Of a stretch of 64,000 nucleotides of DNA, positions 1 through 9,345 are shown in pieces. Positions within the stretch are counted from its first letter, which is position 1. Each line of letters begins with the position of its first letter. The translations under genes and the position numbers were made by a program. Below the pieces are notes generated by a model that was not told the DNA's origin, searched no databases, and worked only from the letters and a program-made list of their open reading frames with translations. Source of the DNA: Glutamicibacter ardleyensis (GTDB taxonomy: Bacteria; Actinomycetota; Actinomycetes; Actinomycetales; Micrococcaceae); assembly GCF_014644555.1 (NCBI RefSeq), contig NZ_BMKX01000004.1, positions 62,001 to 126,000 of the forward strand, read 5' to 3'.

Positions 1-118
1 CGCACTGGCCGCCGAAGGCACCAGCAAGGTTACCGGCATTGAGATTATCAACCGCGGCTACGAGCACTTCATGGAAAAGCTCACCGCACTGGGTGCAAAC
101 GTTGAACTGAGCAACTAG
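1..118 (+). CDS. murA: UDP-N-acetylglucosamine 1-carboxyvinyltransferase, C-terminal end only
   Basis: The window opens inside a gene whose last 38 codons are readable from base 2. The tail contains [16 protein letters not shown] followed by a short stretch ending in ELSN. This matches the conserved C-terminus of MurA, the first committed enzyme of peptidoglycan synthesis, which transfers enolpyruvate from PEP to UDP-GlcNAc. The stop is 14 bases before the acyltransferase gene, so the two are probably co-transcribed. Only the end is visible, so the catalytic Cys and the rest of the fold cannot be assessed. Confidence 0.8.
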   Translation, partial: ALAAEGTSKVTGIEIINRGYEHFMEKLTALGANVELSN

Positions 119-132
119 GGGAGCGTTAGTTC

Positions 133-906
133 GTGACAGATAACTCAGTGCATCGGGAAACCGTCAAAAGTAAAACCGTCTTTGCAATTCTGGCCGGTGT
201 AGTTCGTCCGGTCATGAATGTCTTGATTGGCAGGACCTGGAAAAACTTTGACAGGCTTCCTTCCGGAGGGTTTATTCTCTGCCCTAACCACCTGACCGAG
301 ATTGATCCTTTGGTGGTTGGCCATGCGGTGTATAGCAGTGGACGTTTGCCACGTTGGCTGACCAAGGACTCCTTGTTTAAGGTTCCAGTTCTTGGAGCAG
401 CATTACGTGCAACCGGACAAATCCCGGTTTCGCGTAAATCTTCAAGTGCCGCCCAATCTCTGGAAGCTGCTAAAAAGGTGCTTGAAGCAGGTGGCGTCAT
501 TGTCATTTACCCGGAAGGCACGCTGACTCGAGATCCTGATCTCTGGCCAATGGTTGGCCGTACCGGTGCCGCACGTCTGGCATTGCAAACCGGTGCACCG
601 GTGGTGCCAATGGCTCACTGGGGAGATCAGGAATTATTTCCCAGGTATGCCAAGAAAATGTATCCGTTCCCTCGTAAGCACGTGACCTTGTCCGTGGGCG
701 AAGAAGTGCAACTCGATGATCTGCGTGTCGGGGCACGCACTCGTACGGTACTGCAGGAAGCCACGGCACGAATCATGGCCTCCATTACCGAGCTTGAAGC
801 TGAATTGCGCCAAGAGACAGCACCGAAGACGCCGTGGAACCCCAGTGAGCATGGACAAGCAACCACGGGCCGAGATTTTGATGCCCCGAAACAACCAAAC
901 GACTAA
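133..906 (+). CDS. 1-acyl-sn-glycerol-3-phosphate acyltransferase family protein (PlsC-like)
   Basis: This 257-residue membrane-associated acyltransferase probably acylates lysophosphatidic acid in phospholipid synthesis. The catalytic HX4D motif is visible as NHLTEID (His53, Asp58), and the substrate-binding motif is YPEGT (about residues 126-130). The N-terminus is weakly hydrophobic, and the C-terminal 40 residues are polar and rich in Pro and charged residues, probably disordered. The start is a GTG shortly after the murA stop. Its position just upstream of gpsA, which makes or consumes glycerol-3-phosphate, fits a role in glycerolipid synthesis. The acyl acceptor cannot be read from sequence. 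Confidence 0.85.
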   Translation: MTDNSVHRETVKSKTVFAILAGVVRPVMNVLIGRTWKNFDRLPSGGFILCPNHLTEIDPLVVGHAVYSSGRLPRWLTKDSLFKVPVLGAALRATGQIPVSRKSSSAAQSLEAAKKVLEAGGVIVIYPEGTLTRDPDLWPMVGRTGAARLALQTGAPVVPMAHWGDQELFPRYAKKMYPFPRKHVTLSVGEEVQLDDLRVGARTRTVLQEATARIMASITELEAELRQETAPKTPWNPSEHGQATTGRDFDAPKQPND

Positions 907-933
907 GTCTGATCACCTAGCGAAGGAAAAGCC

Positions 934-1971
934 TTGAGTAAGCCGCTACCACATAAGATCGCCGTCATGGGTGCCGGAAGCTGGGGAACCACCTTTGCGA
1001 AGGTTCTGGCGGACGCAGTTTCTGACCAGGATATTCCGGTACAGATCTGGGCCCGTCGTGAAGAAGCTGCTCGTGAAATCAACGAGCGCCACACCAATTC
1101 GCGCTATTTGCGCGATACAAAACTTCCCACAAATATTTCTGCCTCTGCTCAGATTGCTGAAGTATTAACTGGCGCCGACCTAGTGGTCTTGGCCATCCCC
1201 TCCCAGTCCTTGCGTGAAGAACTTGCTAAATTTGTTCAGTACTTTGAACAAGATGTTGTTTTGTTGTCCTTGATGAAGGGGCTTGAGCGCGGCACCGATC
1301 TTCGGATGAGCGAAGTAATGGCCGAGGTCACCGGTATTCCAGCTGATCGAATTGCAGTTCTCTCCGGTCCAAATTTGGCCATGGAAATTGCCCGTGAACA
1401 GCCAACAGCCTCGGTAGTGGCCTGCTCCAACGCACAGACTGCGCATTGGATTGCGCAGTTGTGCTCCGCCCCGTACTTCCGTCCGTACACCAATGATGAC
1501 GTACTGGGTGTTGAACTTGGCGGAATCGTCAAAAACATCATCGCTTTGGCCGTCGGCATGTGCGATGGCATGGGGATGGGTGATAACACCAAATCCACGG
1601 TCATCACCCGCGGATTGGCGGAGACCACACGTTTGGTGCTCGCTCTTGGCGGCCGCCTGGAGACGTTGTCCGGCCTCTCGGGGCTCGGCGATCTGGTAGC
1701 CACCTGCTCCTCGTCTCTGTCACGAAATAACACAGCAGGCCGCTTGCTTGGACAGGGACTTTTCCTGGAAGAAGTCAATGATCGTATGTCCCAGACCGCT
1801 GAAGGCATCAAATCGGCTCGTGCAGTCCTGGATCTGTCAACTAGCCATCAGGTAGACATGCCGATTACCGAGTCTGTGGTCATGGTCCTGGAAGGCACAT
1901 TGAGCGTCGAGAATATGGCGGAGCGTTTGTTGTCGCGAGAACTGAAATCTGAAGGAGAGCTACAAAAATGA
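934..1971 (+). CDS. gpsA: Glycerol-3-phosphate dehydrogenase [NAD(P)+]
   Basis: This cytosolic enzyme interconverts dihydroxyacetone phosphate and sn-glycerol-3-phosphate, supplying phospholipid synthesis and, in this organism, probably the CDP-glycerol pathway encoded further downstream. At 345 residues it has normal length. The Rossmann nucleotide-binding motif GAGSWGT is at residues 13-19. The catalytic region around VELGGIVKN (about residue 195-203) and the following glycine-rich segment are conserved. The start is TTG at 934. The 3' end overlaps ddl by four bases (ATGA), so the two are translationally coupled. Confidence 0.95.
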   Translation: MSKPLPHKIAVMGAGSWGTTFAKVLADAVSDQDIPVQIWARREEAAREINERHTNSRYLRDTKLPTNISASAQIAEVLTGADLVVLAIPSQSLREELAKFVQYFEQDVVLLSLMKGLERGTDLRMSEVMAEVTGIPADRIAVLSGPNLAMEIAREQPTASVVACSNAQTAHWIAQLCSAPYFRPYTNDDVLGVELGGIVKNIIALAVGMCDGMGMGDNTKSTVITRGLAETTRLVLALGGRLETLSGLSGLGDLVATCSSSLSRNNTAGRLLGQGLFLEEVNDRMSQTAEGIKSARAVLDLSTSHQVDMPITESVVMVLEGTLSVENMAERLLSRELKSEGELQK

Positions 1972-3080
1972 GCGAGCCAAAACCACGAGTCCTCCTGCTC
2001 TTTGGCGGCCGTTCCTCAGAACATTCCGTTTCCTGTGTGACCGCAGCCGGTGTCATGCAGGAAATCGACAAAGATCGTTTTGAAGTCATTCCCGTGGGAA
2101 TTACCCGCGCGGGAGCATGGACCCTGGTAGATCAGGACTCTTCGGACTGGACTCTGAGTGCGGGAGCTCTTCCGGAAATCTCGGTCGCGGATAAACCTGT
2201 GCACCTGTCCAATGATGGTCAGCGAACTTGCCTCTTGCAGTATTCGGGCTCTGAAATCACTGATCTAGGTCCCATTGATGTGGTCTTCCCATTGCTGCAC
2301 GGTCCTTTTGGCGAGGATGGTTCGATTCAAGGGATGCTGGAAATGTCTGGCGTTTCCTATGTCGGTTCGGGCATCGCAGCCAGCGCCATGGGCATGGACA
2401 AGCATTTCATGAAGGTCGTCTTCGAAAATGCAGGATTTAACGTTGGCCCGTACCAGGTGATCACTAACAAGCAATGGCTGCGTGACAGTGCTGCCGCACT
2501 GGAACGGTGCAAGGATTTGCAGTACCCGTTGTTCGTCAAACCGGCGCGTGCAGGTTCCTCAGTTGGAATCACCAAGGTTGATGAACCTACGCAGCTGCAG
2601 GCAGCCATTGAGCTGGCTCGTGCGGAAGACCCCAAGGTCATCGTGGAACAGGGGATCAGCGGGCGCGAAATCGAATGCGGTGTCTTGGAAGGCCATGGTG
2701 CGCTGGAATCCCGTGCGTCCATGCCCGGGGAAATTGCAGTAGCAGGCAACGAACATGCCTTCTATGATTTTGAGGCAAAATACGTTGATGGGGCAGCGGC
2801 GAAGCTCAGCTGCCCGGCCGTCCTCAGCGATGAGGCGACCACGGCTATCCGCGAGCTGGCAGTGAAAGCTTTTGACGCCATTGATGCCGAAGGCCTATCG
2901 CGGGTTGATTTCTTCTACACCGCTGACGGCGAGTGGATCATCAATGAGATCAATACCATGCCAGGGTTCACCCCTTCGAGCATGTATCCACAAATGTGGG
3001 CGAAGACCGGGATCGGCTACAGCGAACTGATCAATGAGCTCATCGCATTAGCTTGCGAACGAAAAATCGGTTTACGCTAA
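1968..3080 (+). CDS. ddl: D-alanine--D-alanine ligase
   Basis: This ATP-grasp ligase joins two D-alanines to give the dipeptide used by MurF in peptidoglycan precursor synthesis. The 370 residues cover the complete fold: an N-terminal LLFGGRSSEHSVS segment, a central ATP-binding region with KPARAGSSVG, and the C-terminal magnesium-binding motif EINTMPGFT. It overlaps gpsA by 4 bp and is the last gene of the murA-plsC-gpsA-ddl run. A strong hairpin follows 16 bp after the stop. Confidence 0.96.
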   Translation: MSEPKPRVLLLFGGRSSEHSVSCVTAAGVMQEIDKDRFEVIPVGITRAGAWTLVDQDSSDWTLSAGALPEISVADKPVHLSNDGQRTCLLQYSGSEITDLGPIDVVFPLLHGPFGEDGSIQGMLEMSGVSYVGSGIAASAMGMDKHFMKVVFENAGFNVGPYQVITNKQWLRDSAAALERCKDLQYPLFVKPARAGSSVGITKVDEPTQLQAAIELARAEDPKVIVEQGISGREIECGVLEGHGALESRASMPGEIAVAGNEHAFYDFEAKYVDGAAAKLSCPAVLSDEATTAIRELAVKAFDAIDAEGLSRVDFFYTADGEWIINEINTMPGFTPSSMYPQMWAKTGIGYSELINELIALACERKIGLR

Positions 3081-3095
3081 AGCAGCTTAGCTGAT

Positions 3096-3132
3096 GCGGA
3101 CCGTCAAAGATCTCAGATCTTTGACGGTCCGC
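3096..3132. terminator. Hairpin between ddl and the convergent lipoprotein gene
   Basis: A near-perfect inverted repeat has 16-base arms (GCGGACCGTCAAAGAT and its complement) around a five-base loop. It sits between two convergent genes and probably terminates transcription from both sides, although no long T-run follows on the + strand. Confidence 0.75.
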
Positions 3133-3171
3133 AAGTTTGAATGGCTTCGATGTTCGCCGAGCCGTAATTCC

Positions 3172-3693
3172 TTAGAGTTCTACATTCTTCTCAACGCTGA
3201 GGCAGGCACCTTCAGCAGGAATGCGTGAGGCAGCCTGGGAGAGCGAAGCAAGCACAGTACTCGACGGGATTACTTGCGGGTCCAAGACGACCTCGGTAGC
3301 CGGGGTGCGGCCGTAGGTGGTCAACGTCCATACGCCGTCCTCACCTTCGTGGGCAATCCAATCCACTTCGTTCACTGAAACGCAGGGATCTGTCGTTGGG
3401 CCGGGAACTTGGACCCCGCAACGTAAGACCACCTGAGATGGGTCACCCCAGGCGGCGGTAGCCTGAGAATTAGTACTGCGACGCTCAGCATCACCAATGA
3501 ACTGCGGGAGAATCACCATCATCTCGGCGCAGACTGGATTTCCGGCATCGCTTGCAGGCTCTACAGCTGCTAACGAAGCACAGCCGGCAAGTATGGGTGT
3601 GATCATCAAGGCGCCTATGGCTAAAGTAGCCGTACGCCTAATCTTTAGATTAAGTTTTGATGACTCTTGACTCTTATTACTGAAAACGGACAC
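3172..3693 (-). CDS. DUF3515-type secreted lipoprotein
   Basis: A small exported lipoprotein of about 174 residues. After a short basic N-terminus comes a hydrophobic stretch ending in the lipobox LAGC, so the protein should be lipidated and anchored outside the membrane. The mature part has a Cys-containing AEMM..LP segment and a conserved WGDP motif, the pattern of actinobacterial DUF3515 proteins of unknown function. The open frame extends back to 3759, but that would abut the divergent LCP gene. The GTG at 3693 leaves 66 bp for divergent promoters and places the signal peptide correctly. The start is therefore inferred. Confidence 0.7.
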   Translation of the reverse strand: MSVFSNKSQESSKLNLKIRRTATLAIGALMITPILAGCASLAAVEPASDAGNPVCAEMMVILPQFIGDAERRSTNSQATAAWGDPSQVVLRCGVQVPGPTTDPCVSVNEVDWIAHEGEDGVWTLTTYGRTPATEVVLDPQVIPSSTVLASLSQAASRIPAEGACLSVEKNVEL

Positions 3694-3759
3694 TTTAACA
3701 GCGTACCGTTCGTTTCTGAAAGATAAGATGTTAAAAGATGAAACTGTGAAAGGTAGCAT

Positions 3760-4806
3760 ATGTCCTTCGAAGAACAGCCCGTACGTCCACGTGCGAAGAA
3801 AAAACGCACTGGGCGTGGAATCCTCATTGGCATTCTGGCGCTAGTAGTGATTGCCGGCCTTGTGGCCGGCGGGTACGTTTGGAATCTTGGTCGCACCTTC
3901 GACTCGAAGAGCGACAAGATTGCCGAGGCATTCCCTGCCGAAGAAACCCGCCCAGAGGTTAAAGAAGAATCTAAAGACGCGGTGAACATCCTGCTTCTGG
4001 GTAGCGATACGCGCGCCACTCGCGAGACAGATGAATCAAGCGAGGAATTCGGAACCCTGCCAAACGGTGGCCGTTCGGACACTATGATGCTGGTACATAT
4101 CCCAGCAGACCGTAAGGGCATGTACGTCACCTCGGTGATGCGTGATACCTGGTTGGATATTCCTGGTGTTGGAACTGCGAAGATCAACCGCGCATTTGCC
4201 AGCGGAGGTGTTCCCAAAGCCGTAGAAACCCTGGAAGGGCTCTTCGGCGTACGCATCAACCACGTAGCCTCCGTTGACTTTGAAGGCTTCAAAGGTTTGA
4301 CCGACGCGCTCGGCGGAGTAACGGTCAACAACCCGCAAGCCTTCCGCCAGTCGATTACCAATGGCATGTATTTCCCGGCCGGTGTGCAGACCCTGGATGG
4401 CGAACAAGCACTGGCCTTTGTGCGTGAGCGTAAGTCGTTCCCCGGTAGTGACTACGGACGTGTCAAGAACCAGCAGCTCTTTGTCAAGGCAATGCTTGGA
4501 CAAATCATGTCCAAGGACACCCTGACCAACCCGGGTAAACTGAACAACGTGGTCACCGAGATTGCACCCTTCATTGCCGTAGATGAAACATTGGATGCTT
4601 CCAAGGTCGCCGGCTACGCAGCCTCTATGATCAACGTACGCCCAAGTGACATGACCTTCTTTACATTGCCAAATAAGGGGCCGGGGCGTTCCGCAGACGG
4701 CCAGTCGATAGTCATACCTGACATGGAAACCATTGATAAGTTTGGCAAGGCGTTGCAGGAAGACAAAATGGATGAGTTCGTGGCAACCACGGACCTTTCC
4801 AAATAA
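3760..4806 (+). CDS. LytR-CpsA-Psr (LCP) family wall-polymer ligase
   Basis: A membrane-anchored phosphotransferase of 348 residues. LCP enzymes move teichoic acids or other anionic polymers from their lipid carrier to peptidoglycan outside the membrane. There is a basic cytoplasmic tail, one membrane helix at about residues 21-43, then the LCP domain. This domain carries the conserved GRSDTMMLV, SVMRDTW and RERKSFPGSDYGR motifs, whose Asp and Arg residues bind the lipid pyrophosphate. The ATG has an AAAGG ribosome site. A close paralogue lies at 12228-13289 in the wall-polymer locus. Confidence 0.9.
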   Translation: MSFEEQPVRPRAKKKRTGRGILIGILALVVIAGLVAGGYVWNLGRTFDSKSDKIAEAFPAEETRPEVKEESKDAVNILLLGSDTRATRETDESSEEFGTLPNGGRSDTMMLVHIPADRKGMYVTSVMRDTWLDIPGVGTAKINRAFASGGVPKAVETLEGLFGVRINHVASVDFEGFKGLTDALGGVTVNNPQAFRQSITNGMYFPAGVQTLDGEQALAFVRERKSFPGSDYGRVKNQQLFVKAMLGQIMSKDTLTNPGKLNNVVTEIAPFIAVDETLDASKVAGYAASMINVRPSDMTFFTLPNKGPGRSADGQSIVIPDMETIDKFGKALQEDKMDEFVATTDLSK

Positions 4807-4827
4807 AACTGAAAGACCCGATTTCCC

Positions 4828-5793
4828 ATGACACAAAAGCTCGATACCTCCGTGCGTGCCATTCGTGAATGGTTGCAACGGAGCGTGAAGAGTCTCGGGA
4901 ATCATTCAGATAGGCTCAACGCCATCAACGTGTTTCCGGTCGCTGACGGGGATACGGGAACTAACCTGTATCTCACCGCTCGGGCCGGACATGACGCCGT
5001 CAGCAAGCTCGAAAGTGATGACATCGGCGGGTTCTTAGAAGTTGCCGCCCGCGCGTCCATGGAGTCAGCGCGCGGCAATTCAGGAACCCTGCTGGCGGTA
5101 TTCCTCAGTGGGCTCTCAGAACCATGGCGTGGCCATGACCGGCTGACCGCAAGCTTGCTGTCCAAGGGCCTTGAACGGGCAAAGGTCCGGTCCTGGTCAG
5201 CACTGAGCGAACCGGTTGAAGGCACCATGCTCTCGGTGATTAGTGCGGCAGCGTTGGCTGCCGGTTCAACTTTGGCCCATATAAAAACAGACGTGGAGAG
5301 CCGCGCAGCCCTGGATACGGTGCTTCATCAGGTGGCCCAAGCCTCGCGGATGGCGGTACGCGGTACCGAAAACGAATTACCTAGCCTTGAAAATGCCGGC
5401 GTAGTCGACGCTGGTGCTGTGGGCATGCTGGTTATCTTAGACGAGCTCTGCGCTGCGGTTCGTGGTACCGAAACCGACTTTGAATCATATGATGGATTCA
5501 ACGGATATCGAGTCCAAGATCCACATGTGCATTTGATCCAAAATGATGATCAGGGTGTCGAAGTGATGTGCACGATTACACTTGACGCGTTGGGAGCCGC
5601 CACACTGCGCGGGCAACTGGATCGAGTGGGCGACTCGGTGATCATGTCGCCGGTCAATCCCACCGGCGAAGAAGTGTACCGCTGGAGAGTCCATGTGCAC
5701 GTGGCCGAGGCGGACATGGCCTTAGCGCTTATCCGTGCCCAGGGGGAGCCGGTGAACATCAGCATCACCGACTTGTGTACGCATGATGGGTGA
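4828..5793 (+). CDS. DAK2 domain protein (FakA/DhaL-like), short form
   Basis: The N-terminal about 200 residues form a DAK2/DhaL kinase-type domain. It contains INVFPVADGDTGTN at about residues 31-44, whose Asp residues coordinate the ATP-bound magnesium, and a later ENAGVVDAGAVG segment. Family members with this domain are the ATP-binding half of dihydroxyacetone kinase and FakA, which phosphorylates fatty acids held by FakB. Residues about 215-321 resemble the FakA middle domain. The C-terminal domain of full-length FakA (about 550 residues) is absent. It overlaps recG by 11 bp, an arrangement common in actinobacteria. The substrate is unknown. Confidence 0.8.
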   Translation: MTQKLDTSVRAIREWLQRSVKSLGNHSDRLNAINVFPVADGDTGTNLYLTARAGHDAVSKLESDDIGGFLEVAARASMESARGNSGTLLAVFLSGLSEPWRGHDRLTASLLSKGLERAKVRSWSALSEPVEGTMLSVISAAALAAGSTLAHIKTDVESRAALDTVLHQVAQASRMAVRGTENELPSLENAGVVDAGAVGMLVILDELCAAVRGTETDFESYDGFNGYRVQDPHVHLIQNDDQGVEVMCTITLDALGAATLRGQLDRVGDSVIMSPVNPTGEEVYRWRVHVHVAEADMALALIRAQGEPVNISITDLCTHDG

Positions 5794-7972
5794 GACCAAA
5801 GCGGTACCTCTGGAGCAGGCTGAACTGTCGCTAGTGCTCGGGGCTAAGAATGCTGGTGCCCTAGAAAAAGCCTTTGGATACACCACCGTAGGTCAATTCC
5901 TCTGGCATTTTCCGAGGCGCTATGTTGATGTGGGGGAGCTGACCCCCATCGCGGAATTGCCTTTTGATGAGCATGTCACCGTCGTGGCCCAGGTGACTAA
6001 CGTGAGCCAGCGGCAAATGCACTCGCGTCGTGGCTTCATCTTTGAAGTGACCGTCAGTGACGAACTTGACCGGAACGGTCAAGAACTCAAGATGACTTTT
6101 TTCAACGGCTACCAAGCGCGTCAAGACTTGCAAGTCGGAACCATCGCGATGTTCAGCGGCAAGGTCGGCTGGTATCAGGACCACCTGCAGCTCAGCCAAC
6201 CCGATTACGCCATCCTGGATACAGTAGCCGAGGCTGATCCGCGGCCCATACCGATCTATCCTGCCTCGGCAAAAATGCCAAATAAGAAAATTCGAGACTT
6301 GCTCTCACTGCTCATTGATGAAATGACAGAGGAGCAACTTCCCGAATTTCTGCCAGAACAACTATTGGCAAAGCATCGTTACCCGCGTAGGGCCAAGGCC
6401 TACCTAGACAGGCACCACCCGCGTGAAATCAAACATGCTTATATTGCCCGCCAGCGATTTGCCTTCGAAGAAGCGTTCATGCTGCAACTCTCACTGGCAG
6501 AACGAAACCGTGCAGTGGGAAGCCAGCCAGCCATTGCGCGCAAACCGGTCAAAGGCAAGTTAGCCGAAAAGTTTGATTCAAGACTTCCTTTTACACTCAC
6601 TGATGACCAAATAGAGGTCGGCAGAGAGATCTCGGCAGATCTGCTCAATGCGCATCCAATGCACCGTCTTCTCCAAGGTGAGGTCGGCTCAGGTAAAACC
6701 GTCGTCGCATTGCGAGCTATTTTGCAGGTCATTGATTCCGGTGGACAAGCCGCTTTACTGGCGCCCACCGAAGTTCTTGCAGCGCAGCACTATTCCTCCA
6801 TTAAGAAGATGCTCGGAGATCTGGCTGAACCAGGCCTATTCGGCGAAGGCGAAGGTACCGGGGTCGCACTTCTCACCGGGTCGGCTAAGACGGCACAGCG
6901 CCGTCAGGCGCTTCTAGGCATCGCCAGCGGGGAGACTGGACTGATCATTGGAACGCATGCGCTGTTAGGGGAGCATGTGCGCTTCGCGGAGCTTGGTCTC
7001 GTGGTAATCGATGAGCAGCATCGTTTCGGCGTGGAGCAACGAGACGCCCTTCGCGCAAAGGGTGAAGAAAACGTACCGCATACGTTGGTCATGACGGCCA
7101 CGCCCATTCCACGTACCGTGGCGATGACGGTTTTTGGAGACCTGGATACCTCGACGATTAAAAAGCTGCCCGCGGGGCGCGCCCCGATTTCAACACATAT
7201 TGTCCCCATGCAGTTGACCGGTTACCGGGACAGGCTATTCTCGCGTATCCGTGAAGAAGTTGCCAAGGGGCATCAGGTTTATGTGGTGTGCCCACGAATT
7301 TCGGAGACGGCTGCCGAACAAGGAATTTTGGTGGCAACCGCTGAGGACGGCGCCAACCAAACAATGAGCGTTGAAGCAATGTTCGAATTGCTTTCCTCGA
7401 TGCCATCTTTTGATGGTGTGCGTCTGGAAGCCTTGCATTCGCAACTTGATTCGCAGGATAAACAAGAAATCATGGATGAGTTTGCCGACGGTCAGATAGA
7501 TGTGCTGGTCTCTACCACTGTGATTGAAGTTGGCGTGGACGTTCATAACGCAACGTTGATGGTGATCATGGATGCCGAAAGATTCGGCATCTCGCAGCTT
7601 CACCAGCTGCGAGGGCGAGTGGGCCGTGGTGGTTTGCCCGGTACCTGTCTACTCACCACGTGGTTGGACGCGGATCATCAATCGGTCAATAGGCTGCGCA
7701 CCATTGAATCAACTCTTGATGGGTTTGAATTAGCAGAAGCAGACCTAGCCGAACGCAAGGAAGGAAATATCCTTGGAGTACAGCAATCTGGTAGCCGCTC
7801 AACGCTGCGTGAACTGAGTATTATCAAAGACCGCGGCCTCATTGAGTCTGCGCGAGACGACGTGCAAGAACTCATGAAACAGGGCGCGTGGGCTACAAAG
7901 TATCCAGAACTTTTTGCCGTCGCAGAGTCATGGATAGACCAGTCCACCCGAGAATTTCTGAATAAGAATTAA
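5783..7972 (+). CDS. recG: ATP-dependent DNA helicase RecG
   Basis: This superfamily 2 helicase remodels stalled replication forks and branch-migrates Holliday junctions. It has 729 residues. An N-terminal OB-fold wedge domain spans about residues 60-165. The helicase core follows with Walker A GEVGSGKT (about 299-306), the DEQH box (about 409), motif III TATPIPRT (about 438) and the motif VI segment LRGRVGRGG (about 608-616). It starts with two adjacent ATGs inside the end of the DAK2 gene, implying translational coupling. Confidence 0.97.
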   Translation: MMGETKAVPLEQAELSLVLGAKNAGALEKAFGYTTVGQFLWHFPRRYVDVGELTPIAELPFDEHVTVVAQVTNVSQRQMHSRRGFIFEVTVSDELDRNGQELKMTFFNGYQARQDLQVGTIAMFSGKVGWYQDHLQLSQPDYAILDTVAEADPRPIPIYPASAKMPNKKIRDLLSLLIDEMTEEQLPEFLPEQLLAKHRYPRRAKAYLDRHHPREIKHAYIARQRFAFEEAFMLQLSLAERNRAVGSQPAIARKPVKGKLAEKFDSRLPFTLTDDQIEVGREISADLLNAHPMHRLLQGEVGSGKTVVALRAILQVIDSGGQAALLAPTEVLAAQHYSSIKKMLGDLAEPGLFGEGEGTGVALLTGSAKTAQRRQALLGIASGETGLIIGTHALLGEHVRFAELGLVVIDEQHRFGVEQRDALRAKGEENVPHTLVMTATPIPRTVAMTVFGDLDTSTIKKLPAGRAPISTHIVPMQLTGYRDRLFSRIREEVAKGHQVYVVCPRISETAAEQGILVATAEDGANQTMSVEAMFELLSSMPSFDGVRLEALHSQLDSQDKQEIMDEFADGQIDVLVSTTVIEVGVDVHNATLMVIMDAERFGISQLHQLRGRVGRGGLPGTCLLTTWLDADHQSVNRLRTIESTLDGFELAEADLAERKEGNILGVQQSGSRSTLRELSIIKDRGLIESARDDVQELMKQGAWATKYPELFAVAESWIDQSTREFLNKN

Positions 7973-8001
7973 CGTTGACACTTCGAAAGTAGTAGCAAGA
8001 C

Positions 8002-8592
8002 ATGAGCCGTATTATTTCCGGAATTGCCGGGGGCACCAGCCTGAAATCAGTACCCGGAGACGCGACTAGGCCAACTACCGACAGGGTCAAAGAAGCACTG
8101 TTTTCCCGCCTGGAAAGCTGGAACGTCATTTCGTCGGCACGCGTATTGGATCTGTTTGCTGGGTCCGGTTCCCTCGGACTTGAAACCGCAAGCCGCGGAG
8201 CACGCCAGGTGTTACTCGTTGAGCTAGCTCCTAAAGCGGTGAGCGTCTGTCAGCACAACGCCACAAAAATCAACGAGGCGCTGAAGAACGAAGTTGTCTC
8301 GGTCCAACGGGGCAAAGTTGATACCGTTCTATCCAGCTTTTTCGACGAGGAGACTAATGCTCCAAAAAGAACCTTTGACCTGATTTTCATGGATCCTCCA
8401 TATCCTCTGACTGATCAGGAACTCGCTGTCACCCTTGACAAAGTTTCTAGGATCTTGGCAGAGGACGCGACGGTGATTGTCGAGCGGTCAAGCCGTTCGC
8501 CTGAACCGATATGGCCCGCAAACATGGAAAAGATTGCCGAAAAAAAATATGGTGAAACACGGTTATGGTTTGCCGAACCGGTCCAGGGCTAA
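8002..8592 (+). CDS. rsmD: 16S rRNA (guanine(966)-N(2))-methyltransferase
   Basis: A Rossmann-fold methyltransferase of 196 residues that methylates G966 of 16S rRNA during 30S assembly. The SAM-binding motif DLFAGSGSLGLE (about 50-61) and the N2-guanine catalytic motif DPPYP (about 133-137) are present. In most actinobacteria coaD follows directly, but here two inverted genes intervene. The last 30 bases overlap the 3' end of the convergent spermidine-synthase-like gene. Confidence 0.93.
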   Translation: MSRIISGIAGGTSLKSVPGDATRPTTDRVKEALFSRLESWNVISSARVLDLFAGSGSLGLETASRGARQVLLVELAPKAVSVCQHNATKINEALKNEVVSVQRGKVDTVLSSFFDEETNAPKRTFDLIFMDPPYPLTDQELAVTLDKVSRILAEDATVIVERSSRSPEPIWPANMEKIAEKKYGETRLWFAEPVQG

Positions 8593-9345
8593 GGAGTGTT
8601 TGACCTCTGATGGGTAAGGACCGGCCGCTTCGCAAGCTGCAATAGTAGTCTGGTCGATTTGCATCTTTGACGCGGTAAGTATCAGGTTGCCAGGGAATTT
8701 GCGCGTAAACATTTCCGGGGTTGAACTTAGCAGGACGTACTCGAAAGCAGATTGTGCGGCCTGAACCTGGCGATCCGTAAACGCAAGTGGTGGGTCGTCA
8801 CCAATATTTACGAAGAGCAAACCCTCAGGCGCTAGCGCCAGAGCCAGTTCTTCATAATATTCCGAGCTAGTCAGATGCTCTGGTGCATCCGGGCCGCTAA
8901 AAATATCTAAGACGATTACGTCAAATTCTTTATCGAGCAACTCTTCTTTCAAAACTGCTGGGGCATCAGCCACCAGGGTCTGCAAATTGCACTGTTCTGG
9001 CAAAGGCAAGTGCGTCAACACAAAATCAAGCAACTCACGTTCGATATCGACAGCCACATGTTTGCTCTCGAGATACCTTAGTGAGGCCCACCGGGCTAGG
9101 GTCAGTGCACCTGCACCCAAATGCAAGAACTTGAGCGGCTCACGCTGCGGGCGCAACACGTCAAGGTGATTCGCAATTCTCGCAAGGTATTCGTAGAAGA
9201 TATTTTCTGGCTGGTCCAGATTAACGTGAGACTGTTCGGCGCCACCAATCGCCAAGATCATCGCTCCTGGAACTAGATCATCAGGATAGATGCTTGCGTG
9301 TTCTTGGATCCCACCAAGCCAGCGTTTCAGCGGTTTCACACTCAT
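8563..9345 (-). CDS. Spermidine synthase-like methyltransferase-fold protein
   Basis: This 260-residue protein has the spermine/spermidine synthase fold. It contains a nucleotide-binding loop LHLGAGALTLARW, an acidic VDIERELLD strand end and the FDVIVLDIFSG segment. It lacks the typical N-terminal polyamine-synthase beta domain, so it may act as an aminopropyltransferase-like or other SAM-dependent enzyme rather than a true SpeE. It overlaps the upstream aminotransferase by 4 bp and forms a two-gene operon with it. The pair interrupts the rsmD-coaD neighbourhood, and the substrate is unknown. Confidence 0.7.
   Translation of the reverse strand: MSVKPLKRWLGGIQEHASIYPDDLVPGAMILAIGGAEQSHVNLDQPENIFYEYLARIANHLDVLRPQREPLKFLHLGAGALTLARWASLRYLESKHVAVDIERELLDFVLTHLPLPEQCNLQTLVADAPAVLKEELLDKEFDVIVLDIFSGPDAPEHLTSSEYYEELALALAPEGLLFVNIGDDPPLAFTDRQVQAAQSAFEYVLLSSTPEMFTRKFPGNLILTASKMQIDQTTIAACEAAGPYPSEVKHSLALDRFGKP

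Noticed and set aside
8563-8592. Overlap of rsmD and the convergent spermidine-synthase-like gene
   Set aside because: A 30-base 3' overlap is compact gene packing. Both reading frames are well supported, and no error is implied.
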